DNA of 64,000 bases. Source: Photobacterium marinum. GTDB taxonomy: Bacteria > Pseudomonadota > Gammaproteobacteria > Enterobacterales > Vibrionaceae. The notes beneath the pieces were generated by a model, which did not search any database, was not told the origin of the DNA, and was given only the letters and a program-made list of their open reading frames with translations. The DNA is taken from positions 1-64,000 of the forward strand of contig NZ_AMZO01000019.1 of the NCBI RefSeq assembly GCF_000331515.1. Direction: 5' to 3'. Positions within the stretch are counted from its first letter, which is position 1, and every line of letters begins with the position of its first letter. Positions 27,817 through 36,332 of this stretch are shown here, in pieces. A program made the translations under genes and the position numbers.

Positions 27817-28515
27817 ATGAAAAAACAGCTGTTAGCCGTGTTATTAGGATTTAGTACATTGGGATTTGCCGGAGCAGCATCGGCGCAGATGACAGTACCT
27901 CATTTGGAAACTGTCGGTAGTGGTGAGGTTTCGGCTCAGCCGGATATGGCTGAATTTTCGGTTGCCGTTGAAGAGAATCGGCCAACGGCCAAAGAGGCCA
28001 AGCAAGCTGTCGATAAGGCCGTAACGGCATTTGTTGAGCGCTTGCTGGCACAGGGTGTAGAACGTTCTGATATTCAGAGCGCCAATATCAGCCTGCAACC
28101 ACAGTATCACTACCCTAAAGATAAGAAGCCGGAATTGGTTGGTTACCGTGCTAACCGTTATGTGACTGTTACCGTGAGGGATTTGGACAAGCTAAATACT
28201 TACCTGGATAACGCTTTGGGTGACGGGATCAACCGCATTAACAATATCAATCTGAAAGTCAGCAATGAAGATGAGTATATTGAGAAAGCCCGTCAGGCGG
28301 CGATTAAAGATGCGATAGCCAAGGCGGAATCACTGGCGAAAGGTTTTGGTGAAAAGCTTGATGGGGTATGGCGCATTACTTACCAGGTTGCCAGCCCACG
28401 TCCGGTGATGATGCGGATGGCAATGGATGCGGCTCCTGAGGTGTCTGCAACTTATCAGGATACTGAAATTACCATTCGAGACCGGGTAGAAGTGGTATTT
28501 AAATTACAGGACTAA
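27817..28515 (+). CDS. yggE: SIMPL/DUF541 periplasmic protein YggE
   Basis: Exported SIMPL-domain (DUF541) protein associated in E. coli with reduced oxidative stress. The ATG at 27817 has AGGA upstream and gives 232 aa with a signal peptide (MKKQLLAVLLGFSTLGFAGAASA-QM). Typical features are GSGEVSAQPDMAEFSVAVEENRPTA near the N terminus, SANISLQPQYHYP, GYRANRYVTVTVRDLDKL and the C-terminal EITIRDRVEVVFKL. It lies beside argP/argO, as in E. coli. Its molecular activity is unknown. Confidence 0.92.
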   Translation: MKKQLLAVLLGFSTLGFAGAASAQMTVPHLETVGSGEVSAQPDMAEFSVAVEENRPTAKEAKQAVDKAVTAFVERLLAQGVERSDIQSANISLQPQYHYPKDKKPELVGYRANRYVTVTVRDLDKLNTYLDNALGDGINRINNINLKVSNEDEYIEKARQAAIKDAIAKAESLAKGFGEKLDGVWRITYQVASPRPVMMRMAMDAAPEVSATYQDTEITIRDRVEVVFKLQD

Positions 28516-28541
28516 AGGTTCCGTAATACTCTGTATCCAGT

Positions 28542-28570
28542 AAAAAGGAGAGCGAATGCTCTCCTTTTTT
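28542..28570. terminator. Bidirectional terminator between yggE and serA
   Basis: AAAAAGGAGAGC (28542-28553) and GCTCTCCTTTTT (28558-28569) around GAAT. A and T runs at both ends serve both convergent genes. Confidence 0.92.
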
Positions 28571-28593
28571 ACATTATATGGTCTGCAGGAAGA

Positions 28594-29823
28594 TCAGTGC
28601 AGCAGGCGGGCACGAATAGTGCCGTCAATGGCTTTGAGTTTGGTCAGTGCCTCTTCGGCACGCTCAGTTTCAACGTCAATGACCACATAACCGATCTCTG
28701 GTCCGGTTTGCAGGAACTGGGCGGCGATGTTGATGCCTTCCTCTGCAAAAATCGATGTTACCTGGTTTAGGATACCCGGGCGATTTTCGTGGATATGAAG
28801 CAGACGAGAACATTCACGCAGTTCAGGCAGTGATACTTCCGGGAAGCCGACGGCGGACAGGGTTGAACCATTGTCAGAGTATTTCACCAGCTTGCCGGCA
28901 ACTTCGACACCGATGTTTTCCTGTGCTTCCTGAGTAGAGCCACCGATGTGCGGTGTCAGCAGGACATTATCAAATTTAGCCAGCGGTGATTCGAATGGGT
29001 CTTTGTTGGTTTTTGGTTCAACCGGGAATACGTCAATTGCCGCTCCGGCGATATGTTTGCTTTCCAGCGCGCTGCACAGTGAATCAATATCGACAACGGT
29101 ACCACGCGCGGCGTTAATGAAGATGGCGCCGGGCTTCATACGGGCGAACTCTTCGGCCCCGATCATATTCTGGGTTTCCGGGGTTTCCGGTACGTGCAGG
29201 CTGATCACATCACACTTATTCAACAGCTCTGTCATCGAACGGACTTGAGTGGCATTACCCAGCGACAGTTTGTTCTCGATATCGTAGAAGTAGACTTTCA
29301 TACCGAGGTTTTCAGCCAGGATACCCAGCTGGGTGCCGATGTGGCCGTAGCCGATAATACCGAGGCGTTTGCCACGGGCTTCGAAAGAGTGTTCAGCCGA
29401 CTTCTGCCATTCACCGCGATGAGCTTTGGCGTTCTTTTCTGGAATGCCGCGCAACAGCAACAGGATTTCACCCAGAACCAGTTCGGCAACACTTCGGGTA
29501 TTAGAGAACGGAGCGTTGAATACCGGGATACCGCGTTTGGCGGCTGCAGAGAGATCAACTTGGTTGGTGCCGATACAGAAACAACCAACAGCAATTAGTT
29601 TCTTGGCGGACTCAAAGACCTCTTCTGTTAGCTGGGTACGGGATCGGATACCGATGAAATGTGCATCTTTAGCGGCTTCAAGCAGTTCGTCGCCTGACAG
29701 AGAGCCTTTGTGGTATTCGATATTGGTGTAACCGGCTTGTTGAAGAACCTCAATTGAAGAAGGGTGGAGGCCTTCTAATAAGAGAATTTTGATCTTTTCT
29801 TTATCCAGTGAAACTTTAGCCAT
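28594..29823 (-). CDS. serA: D-3-phosphoglycerate dehydrogenase
   Basis: First enzyme of serine synthesis, oxidising 3-phosphoglycerate to phosphohydroxypyruvate. The 409-aa protein matches the E. coli length (410) and the short SerA form: substrate domain, nucleotide-binding motif GIIGYGHIGTQLGILAENLGM, catalytic Arg/Glu/His in INAARGTVVD and LLTPHIGGSTQEAQENIG, and a C-terminal ACT domain (IHENRPGILNQVTSIFAEEGINI) that binds serine for feedback inhibition. It stands next to rpiA on the same strand; a terminator lies between them after rpiA. Confidence 0.97.
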   Translation of the reverse strand: MAKVSLDKEKIKILLLEGLHPSSIEVLQQAGYTNIEYHKGSLSGDELLEAAKDAHFIGIRSRTQLTEEVFESAKKLIAVGCFCIGTNQVDLSAAAKRGIPVFNAPFSNTRSVAELVLGEILLLLRGIPEKNAKAHRGEWQKSAEHSFEARGKRLGIIGYGHIGTQLGILAENLGMKVYFYDIENKLSLGNATQVRSMTELLNKCDVISLHVPETPETQNMIGAEEFARMKPGAIFINAARGTVVDIDSLCSALESKHIAGAAIDVFPVEPKTNKDPFESPLAKFDNVLLTPHIGGSTQEAQENIGVEVAGKLVKYSDNGSTLSAVGFPEVSLPELRECSRLLHIHENRPGILNQVTSIFAEEGINIAAQFLQTGPEIGYVVIDVETERAEEALTKLKAIDGTIRARLLH

Positions 29824-30011
29824 TGGTTCTCATCCTTAAAAACTTGAGACGGCGAACCATCGGAACAGCTGGTGTGGCAGGCAGGAATGGAGGTGCATGA
29901 AAGGATTCCTGGATGCCGCCCGACGGCGCTGACTCAAATGATTGCTACATGCTGAATATTAAAGTAACAAAAAAAAATGAGGTTGGGTAAGAAAATTACG
30001 AAACGGACAAG

Positions 30012-30038
30012 AAAAAACGGCATAAAATATGCCGTTTT
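30012..30038 (-). terminator. Rho-independent terminator after rpiA
   Basis: AAAACGGCAT (30014-30023) pairs with ATGCCGTTTT (30029-30038). On the minus strand it is followed by a T run (complement of the A run at 30012-30017). It separates rpiA from serA. Confidence 0.85.
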
Positions 30039-30082
30039 GTAATCAAATAACAGAATTAAGTAAGCTTATAGAGCTAAGCTAC

Positions 30083-30742
30083 TTATTTTTCGAACTTTTT
30101 AACGCCTTCAGAAGAGCCGACAAGCAGAACGTCAGCACCACGGTGAGCGAACAGACCCACGGTTACCACACCCGGAAGGGCATTGATTTTGTCTTCCATC
30201 GCTTTCGGGTCAGTGATTTCCATGCTGTGAACGTCCAGGATCACATTGCCGTTATCGGTTACCACACCTTCACGGTAAACAGGGTCACCACCCAGTTTTA
30301 CCAGCTCGCGGCCGATGTATGAGCGAGCCATTGGGATTACTTCAACTGGCAGCGGGAACTGGCCCAGTACATCTACCTGTTTGGTGTCATCAACGATACA
30401 GATAAATTGCTTGGCAATGGCGGCAACAATCTTTTCACGAGTCAGGGCTGCACCGCCGCCTTTGATCATGTCATATTCAGCGTTGATTTCGTCAGCACCA
30501 TCAACGTAAATGTCCAGGCTGGAAACTTCGTTGGCATCAAATACTGGGATACCGATTTTTTCCAGACGTTCAGTCGAGGCAATTGAGCTTGATACCGCTC
30601 CTTTGATTTCTGATTTACGAGTTTCCAGAGCGTCGATGAAGTGATTAACGGTTGAGCCAGTGCCCACACCCACGATGCTGCCTTTCTTCACGTATTCCAA
30701 TGCAGCCCAGCCGGCAGCTTTCTTCATTTCATCTTGTGTCAT
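30083..30742 (-). CDS. rpiA: Ribose-5-phosphate isomerase A
   Basis: Interconverts ribulose 5-phosphate and ribose 5-phosphate in the pentose phosphate pathway. The 219-aa length is the E. coli length. Motifs are the phosphate-binding [16 protein letters not shown], the catalytic [25 protein letters not shown] and [24 protein letters not shown] lies upstream of the ATG. Together with tkt it supplies PRPP precursors. The rpiA-serA neighbourhood is conserved in gammaproteobacteria. Confidence 0.97.
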   Translation of the reverse strand: MTQDEMKKAAGWAALEYVKKGSIVGVGTGSTVNHFIDALETRKSEIKGAVSSSIASTERLEKIGIPVFDANEVSSLDIYVDGADEINAEYDMIKGGGAALTREKIVAAIAKQFICIVDDTKQVDVLGQFPLPVEVIPMARSYIGRELVKLGGDPVYREGVVTDNGNVILDVHSMEITDPKAMEDKINALPGVVTVGLFAHRGADVLLVGSSEGVKKFEK

Positions 30743-30932
30743 GCCTTTCTCCTAGTGATGACAAACGTTGCGCGGAGCGCTGATTATAGCTAACTGGCTC
30801 CTTGCCCGTCAGGTCAATTATTTGATCGAGATCTCTGTTTTCAGTTTGGTAGTGGTTGTCGGGTAAGTAAATGTTGAAAACCGGGCAGAGGCGGCTGAGG
30901 TCGGGGGAGTTTGGCAAGTGTTGAACCTGGCC

Positions 30933-31541
30933 TTATACCGGCCAGGTGAAGTGGTATGACGGGGTAATGATTTCCGGCAGGGGAACATCCCAGGCTTCAA
31001 AGGGCAGGCTATCAACCTGCTGACAGTCATGGGCCAGCCCGAGAGGTTGCGGGCCAAGGCGCTCATTGTGCCAGCGGTTCAGGGTCCGGTCATAGTAGCC
31101 GCCGCCCATTCCCAATCGTTGGCCAGTATTGTCAAAAGCGACCAGCGGGGTGCAGACCAGATCGAGTTCATTCACCGGTTTAACCAGCCTGATATCCAGT
31201 ATCGGCTCTCGAATCTGGTATTTGTTCAGCTTCATTCGGGTATTTGGGGTGTAGTGCAAAAACAGCAGATGGCCCTTGCTGAACGGGTGAAGTACCGGCT
31301 GGTAGACAGATTTACCTTGTTGCCACAACCAGTCAATCAGTGGTTGGGTATCAATTTCCCCGTCATTAGACAGGTAAAGGGCAATGTGATTGGCGTTAAT
31401 CACGCAGGGTAGTTGCTGAAAGCGGATCAGGAGCTCTTCTGCATCATGCTTTTGTTGCTTCTGGCTCAGGGCACGACGGCGCTGGCGGATTTCCTGACGA
31501 ATATGTTGGCGTGAAGCTAACGGGTGAACAGCTGATCTCAT
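30933..31541 (-). CDS. fau: 5-formyltetrahydrofolate cyclo-ligase family protein
   Basis: ATP-dependent conversion of 5-formyl-THF to 5,10-methenyl-THF. The 202-aa protein (YgfA in E. coli) has the N-terminal basic helix IRQEIRQRRRALSQKQQ, the substrate region IREPI, DLVCTPLVAFDNTGQRLGMGGGYYDRTL, the signature loop, and LGLAHDCQQV near the C terminus. It lies just downstream of 6S RNA on the same strand. The zapA-ssrS-fau arrangement is one of the most conserved in gammaproteobacteria and can yield a joint transcript. Confidence 0.94.
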   Translation of the reverse strand: MRSAVHPLASRQHIRQEIRQRRRALSQKQQKHDAEELLIRFQQLPCVINANHIALYLSNDGEIDTQPLIDWLWQQGKSVYQPVLHPFSKGHLLFLHYTPNTRMKLNKYQIREPILDIRLVKPVNELDLVCTPLVAFDNTGQRLGMGGGYYDRTLNRWHNERLGPQPLGLAHDCQQVDSLPFEAWDVPLPEIITPSYHFTWPV

Positions 31542-31667
31542 AAGTCATCCAGTGACAGAGGTTGTTCGGGAATATAAAAGATATATAAAGAAGCGAGTTT
31601 TTGACAGATAAGTTGCTGAATCCGGGGAACTCGATTCTTGTTACCAATCTAGCTTATCAGAGATAGG

Positions 31668-31849
31668 AGGTATGCCCCAAGGTGCCGTTGCGAATTGTGG
31701 CCCTTGAACCAGACGTTCAAGGTGGATCGGCAACATTAACCGTAGGCTTCTCAGTACGAGCTGAGCATGCTCAATAGCTAATAAAAGCCAACCCTTTGTA
31801 TTTGCTTATCGGCTCGGGGACGTTAATTCACTGACGTACACCCCAGGGT
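31668..31849 (-). ncRNA. ssrS: 6S RNA
   Basis: Regulatory RNA that mimics an open promoter and sequesters sigma-70 RNA polymerase. It lies between zapA and fau, the conserved ssrS position. On the minus strand the 5' CCCTGGGGTG (31839-31848) pairs fully, with G-U pairs, to the 3' CACCTTGGGG (31675-31684), closing a rod of about 180 bases. The conserved internal segments GAGCATGCTC, TGAGAAGCCT and the terminal hairpin CCTTGAACGTCTGGTTCAAGG are readable. The 5' end is set from the promoter. The 3' end is accurate to a few bases. Confidence 0.93.
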
Positions 31850-31855
31850 CAATTC

Positions 31856-31883
31856 ATTATCAACGCTTTGGTTGATTTTGCAA
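31856..31883 (-). promoter_or_regulatory. 6S RNA promoter inside the end of zapA
   Basis: On the minus strand, -35 TTGCAA (31878-31883), a 16-base spacer and -10 GATAAT (31856-31861). The -10 box overlaps the zapA stop codon. Initiation would fall about seven bases later, at the start of the 6S closing stem. Confidence 0.7.
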
Positions 31884-32162
31884 TGCCTTATCCAAACTTT
31901 CTGCTAGTGCGTTGATTCGATTGGATAAATTTGAATCATTGCCTTGTTGTTCATGGCGTTGCTGATGCAACTCGTTACAAATATTCAGACCGGTGAACAT
32001 CAGCAGTTGTTCAGCGTTGTTGATCTTTGTGCGTTCAGACAAGTCTTGAAGACGCTGGTCGAAATCTTTTGCTGCTTCACGCAGTGCGTCTTCCTGACCC
32101 GTTGGGCAATTTACCTTTAGGATGCGGCCCAATACTTGAATTTCAACAGCCTGAGTACTCAT
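31860..32162 (-). CDS. zapA: Cell division protein ZapA
   Basis: Cytoplasmic protein that bundles FtsZ filaments and stabilises the Z-ring. At 100 aa it is near the E. coli length (109). It begins VEIQVLGRILKVNCPTGQEDALREAAKDFDQRL, the conserved N-terminal FtsZ-binding domain, and continues into a coiled-coil (AEQLLMFTGLNICNELHQQR to the C terminus). The stop codon overlaps the -10 box of 6S RNA. It is divergent from ygfB over 322 bp. Confidence 0.95.
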   Translation of the reverse strand: MSTQAVEIQVLGRILKVNCPTGQEDALREAAKDFDQRLQDLSERTKINNAEQLLMFTGLNICNELHQQRHEQQGNDSNLSNRINALAESLDKALQNQPKR

Positions 32163-32484
32163 AAACTTATAATCTTGTTCCGTGCCAGATTGTTAGTTTG
32201 GCATTCCGCTTGCTATTCGCGACAGGTGGCTAAATATAGAAAAAGCCTTTTCAACATGCAAGCTCGCTAATCACGGTTTGCGGTGAATGCCTGCTGACTA
32301 ATCAGATATTGACCGTTTTGCACCAAACATCGGCCCTGGATTTCAGCGAAGTTGCCATAGCTGTCGCACTCTTTGAGTAACAGATATTTCTGTTACGGAT
32401 TCTCAGGCTATTAGCCTGTTTTCAACCTAAGTGATAGCATAACATAGTTAATCTGAGCACCAACGAAATTAAGGTTAAAAGCCC
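32163..32484. other. Divergent zapA/ygfB intergenic region with an inverted repeat
   Basis: 322 bases hold the promoters of both genes, which I cannot place reliably. The one clear element is a perfect inverted repeat GTAACAG-N6-CTGTTAC (32377-32396), about 90 bases before ygfB. It has operator-like dimensions and no T run. No open frame or known RNA is visible. Confidence 0.6.
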
Positions 32485-33132
32485 ATGAGCGAAGTAAAAT
32501 TACCTGCGTATGACGCTGTTGATGCAGCACTGAAAGAGCACGGTCTAGCGGTTTCTCCGTCAGAGCTTCACGGCCTGTTGAACGGCATGGTTTGTGGTGG
32601 ACTGGCTGTTGATGGTGATAACTGGGTCGGCCCTGTATGTGATTACGCCAATGAAGGTGAGCCTTTAACGGATGGTGCCAAAGCCATGGTGCGTTCTGTT
32701 TTTGATGCTGTTGCCGGTGAGCTGGGCCTGCTGACGAATACCCTGTTCAATTCAACGGCTGCAGAATTGGCGGATGCTGAATTCAACGTTTCCCTGCTGC
32801 TGCCAACAGAAGGCGCAGATCTGATGTTGCGGGCTGAAGCACTGAGTGAGTGGACGACAAACTTTATCTCCGGCCTGGGCCTGATGGGACTAGAAAAGAA
32901 CAAGATGTCGCCGGATTTGAGCGAAGCTGTCGCTGCACTGGAGGAGATCTCGCAGCTGGGTATCGATGAAGATGACGATATGGATGAACAGGCTGAACTG
33001 TTTGAAAACGTGCTGGCTTATGTACCTGAGTGTGTGCTGAGCTGTCTGGTAGAACTGAGCCAGCGTCCGGGCGCAGTGGAAGAGCCGGTTGTACCGGGGC
33101 TTGATTCGGTTAAGAAGCCGACTTTGCACTAA
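32485..33132 (+). CDS. ygfB: UPF0149 family protein YgfB
   Basis: A 215-aa acidic cytoplasmic protein of the YecA/YgfB family, somewhat longer than E. coli YgfB (about 192). Family motifs are ALKEHGLAVSPSELHGLLNGMVCGG at residues 13-37, EALSEWTTNFISGLGLMG and LFENVLAYVPECVLSCLVEL. The extra length is a C-terminal tail without conserved residues. The precise function is unclear. In E. coli ygfB is followed by pepP, ubiH and ubiI; here pepP is absent and ubiH follows after about 40 bp. Confidence 0.92.
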   Translation: MSEVKLPAYDAVDAALKEHGLAVSPSELHGLLNGMVCGGLAVDGDNWVGPVCDYANEGEPLTDGAKAMVRSVFDAVAGELGLLTNTLFNSTAAELADAEFNVSLLLPTEGADLMLRAEALSEWTTNFISGLGLMGLEKNKMSPDLSEAVAALEEISQLGIDEDDDMDEQAELFENVLAYVPECVLSCLVELSQRPGAVEEPVVPGLDSVKKPTLH

Positions 33133-33170
33133 TAACTACGTGCACTAATAACAATGGTAAGGGAGTGAAT

Positions 33171-34358
33171 GTGAAGCAGTATGATGTTGTCATTGCCGGT
33201 GGTGCAATGGCGGGTGCGACACTGGCTATTGCCCTCAATAATCTCAGCGGCGGCCGATTAAAGATCGCCGTGGTAGAGGCGGTAGCACCGAAGCTGGATC
33301 AACACCCGGGGTATGATGCCCGGAGTATTGCCTTGTCTTTGGGATCTGCCAACTTGCTGCAACAAATAGGCATCTGGTCGAGTATGGACGATATTGCCAC
33401 CCCAATTTCCCATATTCATGTTTCGGATCAGGGGCATGCAGGCATTGTTCACATTGATGCCTGCGAGCAGGGTGTCGATGCCTTGGGGTATGTGGTAGAG
33501 CTGGCTGATGTCGGTGCCTTGCTTCACAAACAGCTTAATGAACTAGAGGCTGTCGAGCTGCTTTGCCCGGCAGTGATCACGGATATTCAGCGTAGCCAGG
33601 AAGCGGTGACACTGGCCCTTGAGCAGGGTGAGACGATCAGTGCCAGATTGCTGGTGACGGCTGACGGTGCCTTGTCGTCTTGCTGTGACATGCTGGGAAT
33701 CGGTCGCAGTGAATATGACTTTGACCAGGTGGCGGTAATAGCTAATGTGACAACAGCCGAAGCCCATCAGGGGCGGGCGTTTGAGCGCTTTACGCCTTAC
33801 GGGCCGGTTGCCTTGTTGCCGATGTCAGAAGGACGAAGTTCACTGGTGTGGTGTATTAAACCGGAAGATCAGCAAAAAGTGCTGAACTGGAGTGATGAGC
33901 AGTTTCTGACCGAGTTGCAGCAGGCATTTGGCTGGCGCCTGGGGCAACTGGTGAAAGCCGGTTCCCGCTGCGCTTATCCGCTGCTTCTGCGTCAAGCTCA
34001 GCGCATCATTTCCCACCGGGTTGCCGTGGTCGGCAATGCCGCGCAGACACTTCATCCGATTGCCGGTCAGGGCTTTAACCTTGGTCTGCGTGATGTCATG
34101 TCACTGGCTGAAGAAGTGGTTCGTGGTTTTGATGAAGCTGGTGATCCGGGATCAGCACAGATCCTGAGCCGTTATCGTCAGCGTCGGACGCCGGATCGTG
34201 AGGCTACTGTAGGGATGACCTCTGGTTTGGTCGGAGTGTTTGCCAATAACAGCCTGCCACTGGTGGCTGGCCGCAATACCGGACTGTTGGCGATGAGCCT
34301 ATTTGATACGATAAAAGCACCGCTGGTACGGCGGGCAATGGGACAGGTAGAAAGATAA
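33171..34358 (+). CDS. ubiH: 2-octaprenyl-6-methoxyphenol hydroxylase UbiH
   Basis: FAD-dependent monooxygenase of ubiquinone synthesis (C1 hydroxylation). I prefer the GTG at 33171, since GGAG lies five bases before it, giving 395 aa. A GTG at 33165 would add two residues. UbiH-specific blocks include VGNAAQTLHPIAGQGFNLGLRDVMSLAE, ADGALSSCCDMLG, GRAFERFTPYGPVALLPMS and RQRRTPDREATVGMT. The N-terminal FAD motif reads GGAMAG, where most family members have GGGMAG, so the middle Gly is Ala. It stands in tandem with ubiI, two bases apart. Confidence 0.94.
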   Translation: MKQYDVVIAGGAMAGATLAIALNNLSGGRLKIAVVEAVAPKLDQHPGYDARSIALSLGSANLLQQIGIWSSMDDIATPISHIHVSDQGHAGIVHIDACEQGVDALGYVVELADVGALLHKQLNELEAVELLCPAVITDIQRSQEAVTLALEQGETISARLLVTADGALSSCCDMLGIGRSEYDFDQVAVIANVTTAEAHQGRAFERFTPYGPVALLPMSEGRSSLVWCIKPEDQQKVLNWSDEQFLTELQQAFGWRLGQLVKAGSRCAYPLLLRQAQRIISHRVAVVGNAAQTLHPIAGQGFNLGLRDVMSLAEEVVRGFDEAGDPGSAQILSRYRQRRTPDREATVGMTSGLVGVFANNSLPLVAGRNTGLLAMSLFDTIKAPLVRRAMGQVER

Positions 34359-34360
34359 TA

Positions 34361-35569
34361 ATGATGCAAAGTGTTGATGTTGCCATTATCGGCGGCGGTA
34401 TGGTGGGGCTGACCCTGGCTGCTGCGCTTGCCGATACCGAGCTGCGTGTTGCTGTAATTGAAGGCAAACTGCCTGAGCAAGAACTGGCTCCGTTACCGGA
34501 TTTGCGAGTGTCGGCACTCAGCCGCGCCAGTGAGCGAATTCTACGTCGGGTTGGTGCCTGGTCGGGTATTGAATCGCGACGTCTTAGCCCGTACGGAAAA
34601 ATGCAGGTTTGGGAGCAGGACAGTTTTGCTAGTATTGAATTTGATGCAGCCCGACTGGCGCAGCCGAATCTCGGTCATATTGTCGAGAACCGGGTGATTC
34701 AACTGGCGTTACTGGAGCGGATAAAGCAATTGCCTAATGTGACTTTGCTGGCACCGGAACACTGCCAGAATATCGCTTTCGGCGAGAGTGAAGCCTGGCT
34801 GAATCTGGCTTCCGGCAAGAGCCTGACAGCCAAGTTGGTTGTCGGTGCTGACGGGGCAAATTCCTGGGTACGTAACCAGTTGGATATCCCGCTGACCCAC
34901 TGGGATTACGGTCATAGTGCCATTGTTGCCAATATCCGCTGCAGTGAGGCTCATCAGCAGACTGCTCGTCAGGTTTTCCGCCCACAGGGGCCGCTGGCAT
35001 TCCTGCCATTGGCGGATAAGGATTTGTGCTCAATTGTCTGGTCGGTACCGCCACTGAAGGCTGAGCTCCTGTGCGATATGAGTGACGAGGAATTCAACAA
35101 AGAACTGACAGCGGCTTTTGATAACCGTCTGGGTCTTTGTCAGGTTGAAGGTGAGCGTCAGGCTTTTCCGTTGAGAATGCGTTATGCCCGCGACTTTGTC
35201 CGGGATCGAGTGGTTCTGGTTGGGGACGCGGCCCATACCATTCATCCGCTGGCCGGGCAGGGCGTAAACCTTGGTTTGCTGGACGCTGCCAGCCTGGCTC
35301 AGGAGCTGAAGAGTCTGTGGCAGCAAGAGCAGGATATCGGCAAGAAGGCTAACCTGCGTCAGTATGAACGCTGGCGTAAGGCCGAGGCGGCGAAGATGAT
35401 CACCGCGATGCAGGCTTTCCGTGATCTGTTTGACGGTAGCAATCCCGCGAAGAAACTGGTGCGTGATATTGGTTTGTTTATTGCGGACAAAGCGCCGGGC
35501 GTGAAAGATGAATTTATGCGCCGAGCTCTGGGCCTGACCGGTGACTTGCCTGATCTGGCTAAGCCATAA
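34361..35569 (+). CDS. ubiI: 2-octaprenylphenol hydroxylase UbiI (VisC)
   Basis: FAD monooxygenase that hydroxylates C5 of the ubiquinone ring. The 402-aa protein has a canonical dinucleotide motif DVAIIGGGMVGLTLAAALAD, LRVSALSRASERILRRVGAW, the central DGANSWVRNQLDIP and the FAD-binding VLVGDAAHTIHPLAGQGVNLGLLDA. Start at 34361 or the adjacent ATG at 34364. It is co-transcribed with ubiH (two-base gap) and closed by a UUCG-loop terminator. In E. coli gcvTHP follows at this point; here only gcvH does. Confidence 0.95.
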   Translation: MMQSVDVAIIGGGMVGLTLAAALADTELRVAVIEGKLPEQELAPLPDLRVSALSRASERILRRVGAWSGIESRRLSPYGKMQVWEQDSFASIEFDAARLAQPNLGHIVENRVIQLALLERIKQLPNVTLLAPEHCQNIAFGESEAWLNLASGKSLTAKLVVGADGANSWVRNQLDIPLTHWDYGHSAIVANIRCSEAHQQTARQVFRPQGPLAFLPLADKDLCSIVWSVPPLKAELLCDMSDEEFNKELTAAFDNRLGLCQVEGERQAFPLRMRYARDFVRDRVVLVGDAAHTIHPLAGQGVNLGLLDAASLAQELKSLWQQEQDIGKKANLRQYERWRKAEAAKMITAMQAFRDLFDGSNPAKKLVRDIGLFIADKAPGVKDEFMRRALGLTGDLPDLAKP

Positions 35570-35600
35570 GCTCTTAGGAAAGTTACAACTTTTGCGGTAG

Positions 35601-35628
35601 AAACCGTCTCTTCGGAGGCGGTTTTTTT
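35601..35628 (+). terminator. Rho-independent terminator after ubiI
   Basis: AAACCGTCTC (35601-35610), TTCG tetraloop, GAGGCGGTTT (35615-35624), then a run of seven T. One G-U pair in the stem. Confidence 0.93.
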
Positions 35629-35699
35629 GTGCGCATGATTTTTATAGGGATTATTTGATCACACTTTGAATTTTTTCTCCTACAGTAAATAACAGGAAA

Positions 35700-35718
35700 T
35701 TTAGTCCGTTGGACTAAA
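35700..35718. promoter_or_regulatory. Inverted repeat upstream of gcvH
   Basis: TTTAGTCC-GTT-GGACTAAA, perfect eight-base arms, about 110 bases before gcvH. It may be an operator or a leader hairpin. I looked for a glycine riboswitch between here and gcvH and did not find the conserved aptamer core. Confidence 0.5.
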
Positions 35719-35824
35719 GCTTGATCGCAGCCATGTGAGTTTGAGGAGCTGTCACTGTGTTTTTTCTCTGCTTTCATCGCACTGTGTTGAGGCGATAGGC
35801 AGGCTTTCATAAGGAAGTTTCACC

Positions 35825-36220
35825 ATGAGCTATATTCCCACTGAATTGAAATATACCAATACCCATGAGTGGGTACGTCCGGAAGGTGATGGGGTTTTTA
35901 CCGTTGGTATTACCGATCATGCCCAGTCGTTACTGGGAGATATGGTTTTTGTTGAGTTGCCTGAGTTGGATGCGGCAACGGAGGCCGGCGAAGATTGCGC
36001 GGTTGCTGAGTCAGTAAAAGCCGCATCGGATGTTTATGCGCCTCTGACCGGTTTTGTAGTTGCTGTTAATGAAGATTTGGAAAATTCACCGGAGCTGGTA
36101 AACAGTGATCCCTATGGTGACGGTTGGCTGTTTCAGATCAAAGTAGAAGATGAAAGCGAGTTTGCCGATTTGCTGGACTCTGATAATTATCTCGACTTGG
36201 TTGATGAATCAGAAGAGTAG
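35825..36220 (+). CDS. gcvH: Glycine cleavage system H protein
   Basis: Lipoyl carrier protein that shuttles the aminomethyl group among the P, T and L proteins. The 131-aa protein matches the usual size. The lipoyl-lysine motif is [18 protein letters not shown] (Lys about residue 65), preceded by [26 protein letters not shown] and followed by [29 protein letters not shown] precedes the ATG. gcvT and gcvP, its usual operon partners, are not in the window, and terminators flank it, so it is a one-gene unit here. Confidence 0.96.
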   Translation: MSYIPTELKYTNTHEWVRPEGDGVFTVGITDHAQSLLGDMVFVELPELDAATEAGEDCAVAESVKAASDVYAPLTGFVVAVNEDLENSPELVNSDPYGDGWLFQIKVEDESEFADLLDSDNYLDLVDESEE

Positions 36221-36281
36221 CTGAGAAGGCTCGGTCTATTGTCCTGCAAACCCTAATCGGTTTGTTGTGTTTAAATACAGC

Positions 36282-36303
36282 AAAGCCCACTATGTGGGCT
36301 TTT
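36282..36303 (+). terminator. Terminator after gcvH
   Basis: AAAGCCCAC (36282-36290), TAT loop, GTGGGCTTT (36294-36302) and a short T run. It lies in the gap between gcvH and the convergent ytfK and may serve both. Confidence 0.82.
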
Positions 36304-36332
36304 GCATAAACGGATTATTTTGACCGCTATTT

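Noticed and set aside
35719-35824. Glycine riboswitch before gcvH
   Set aside because: The conserved aptamer core sequences and the tandem arrangement are not visible in the short leader; only a simple inverted repeat upstream is clear.
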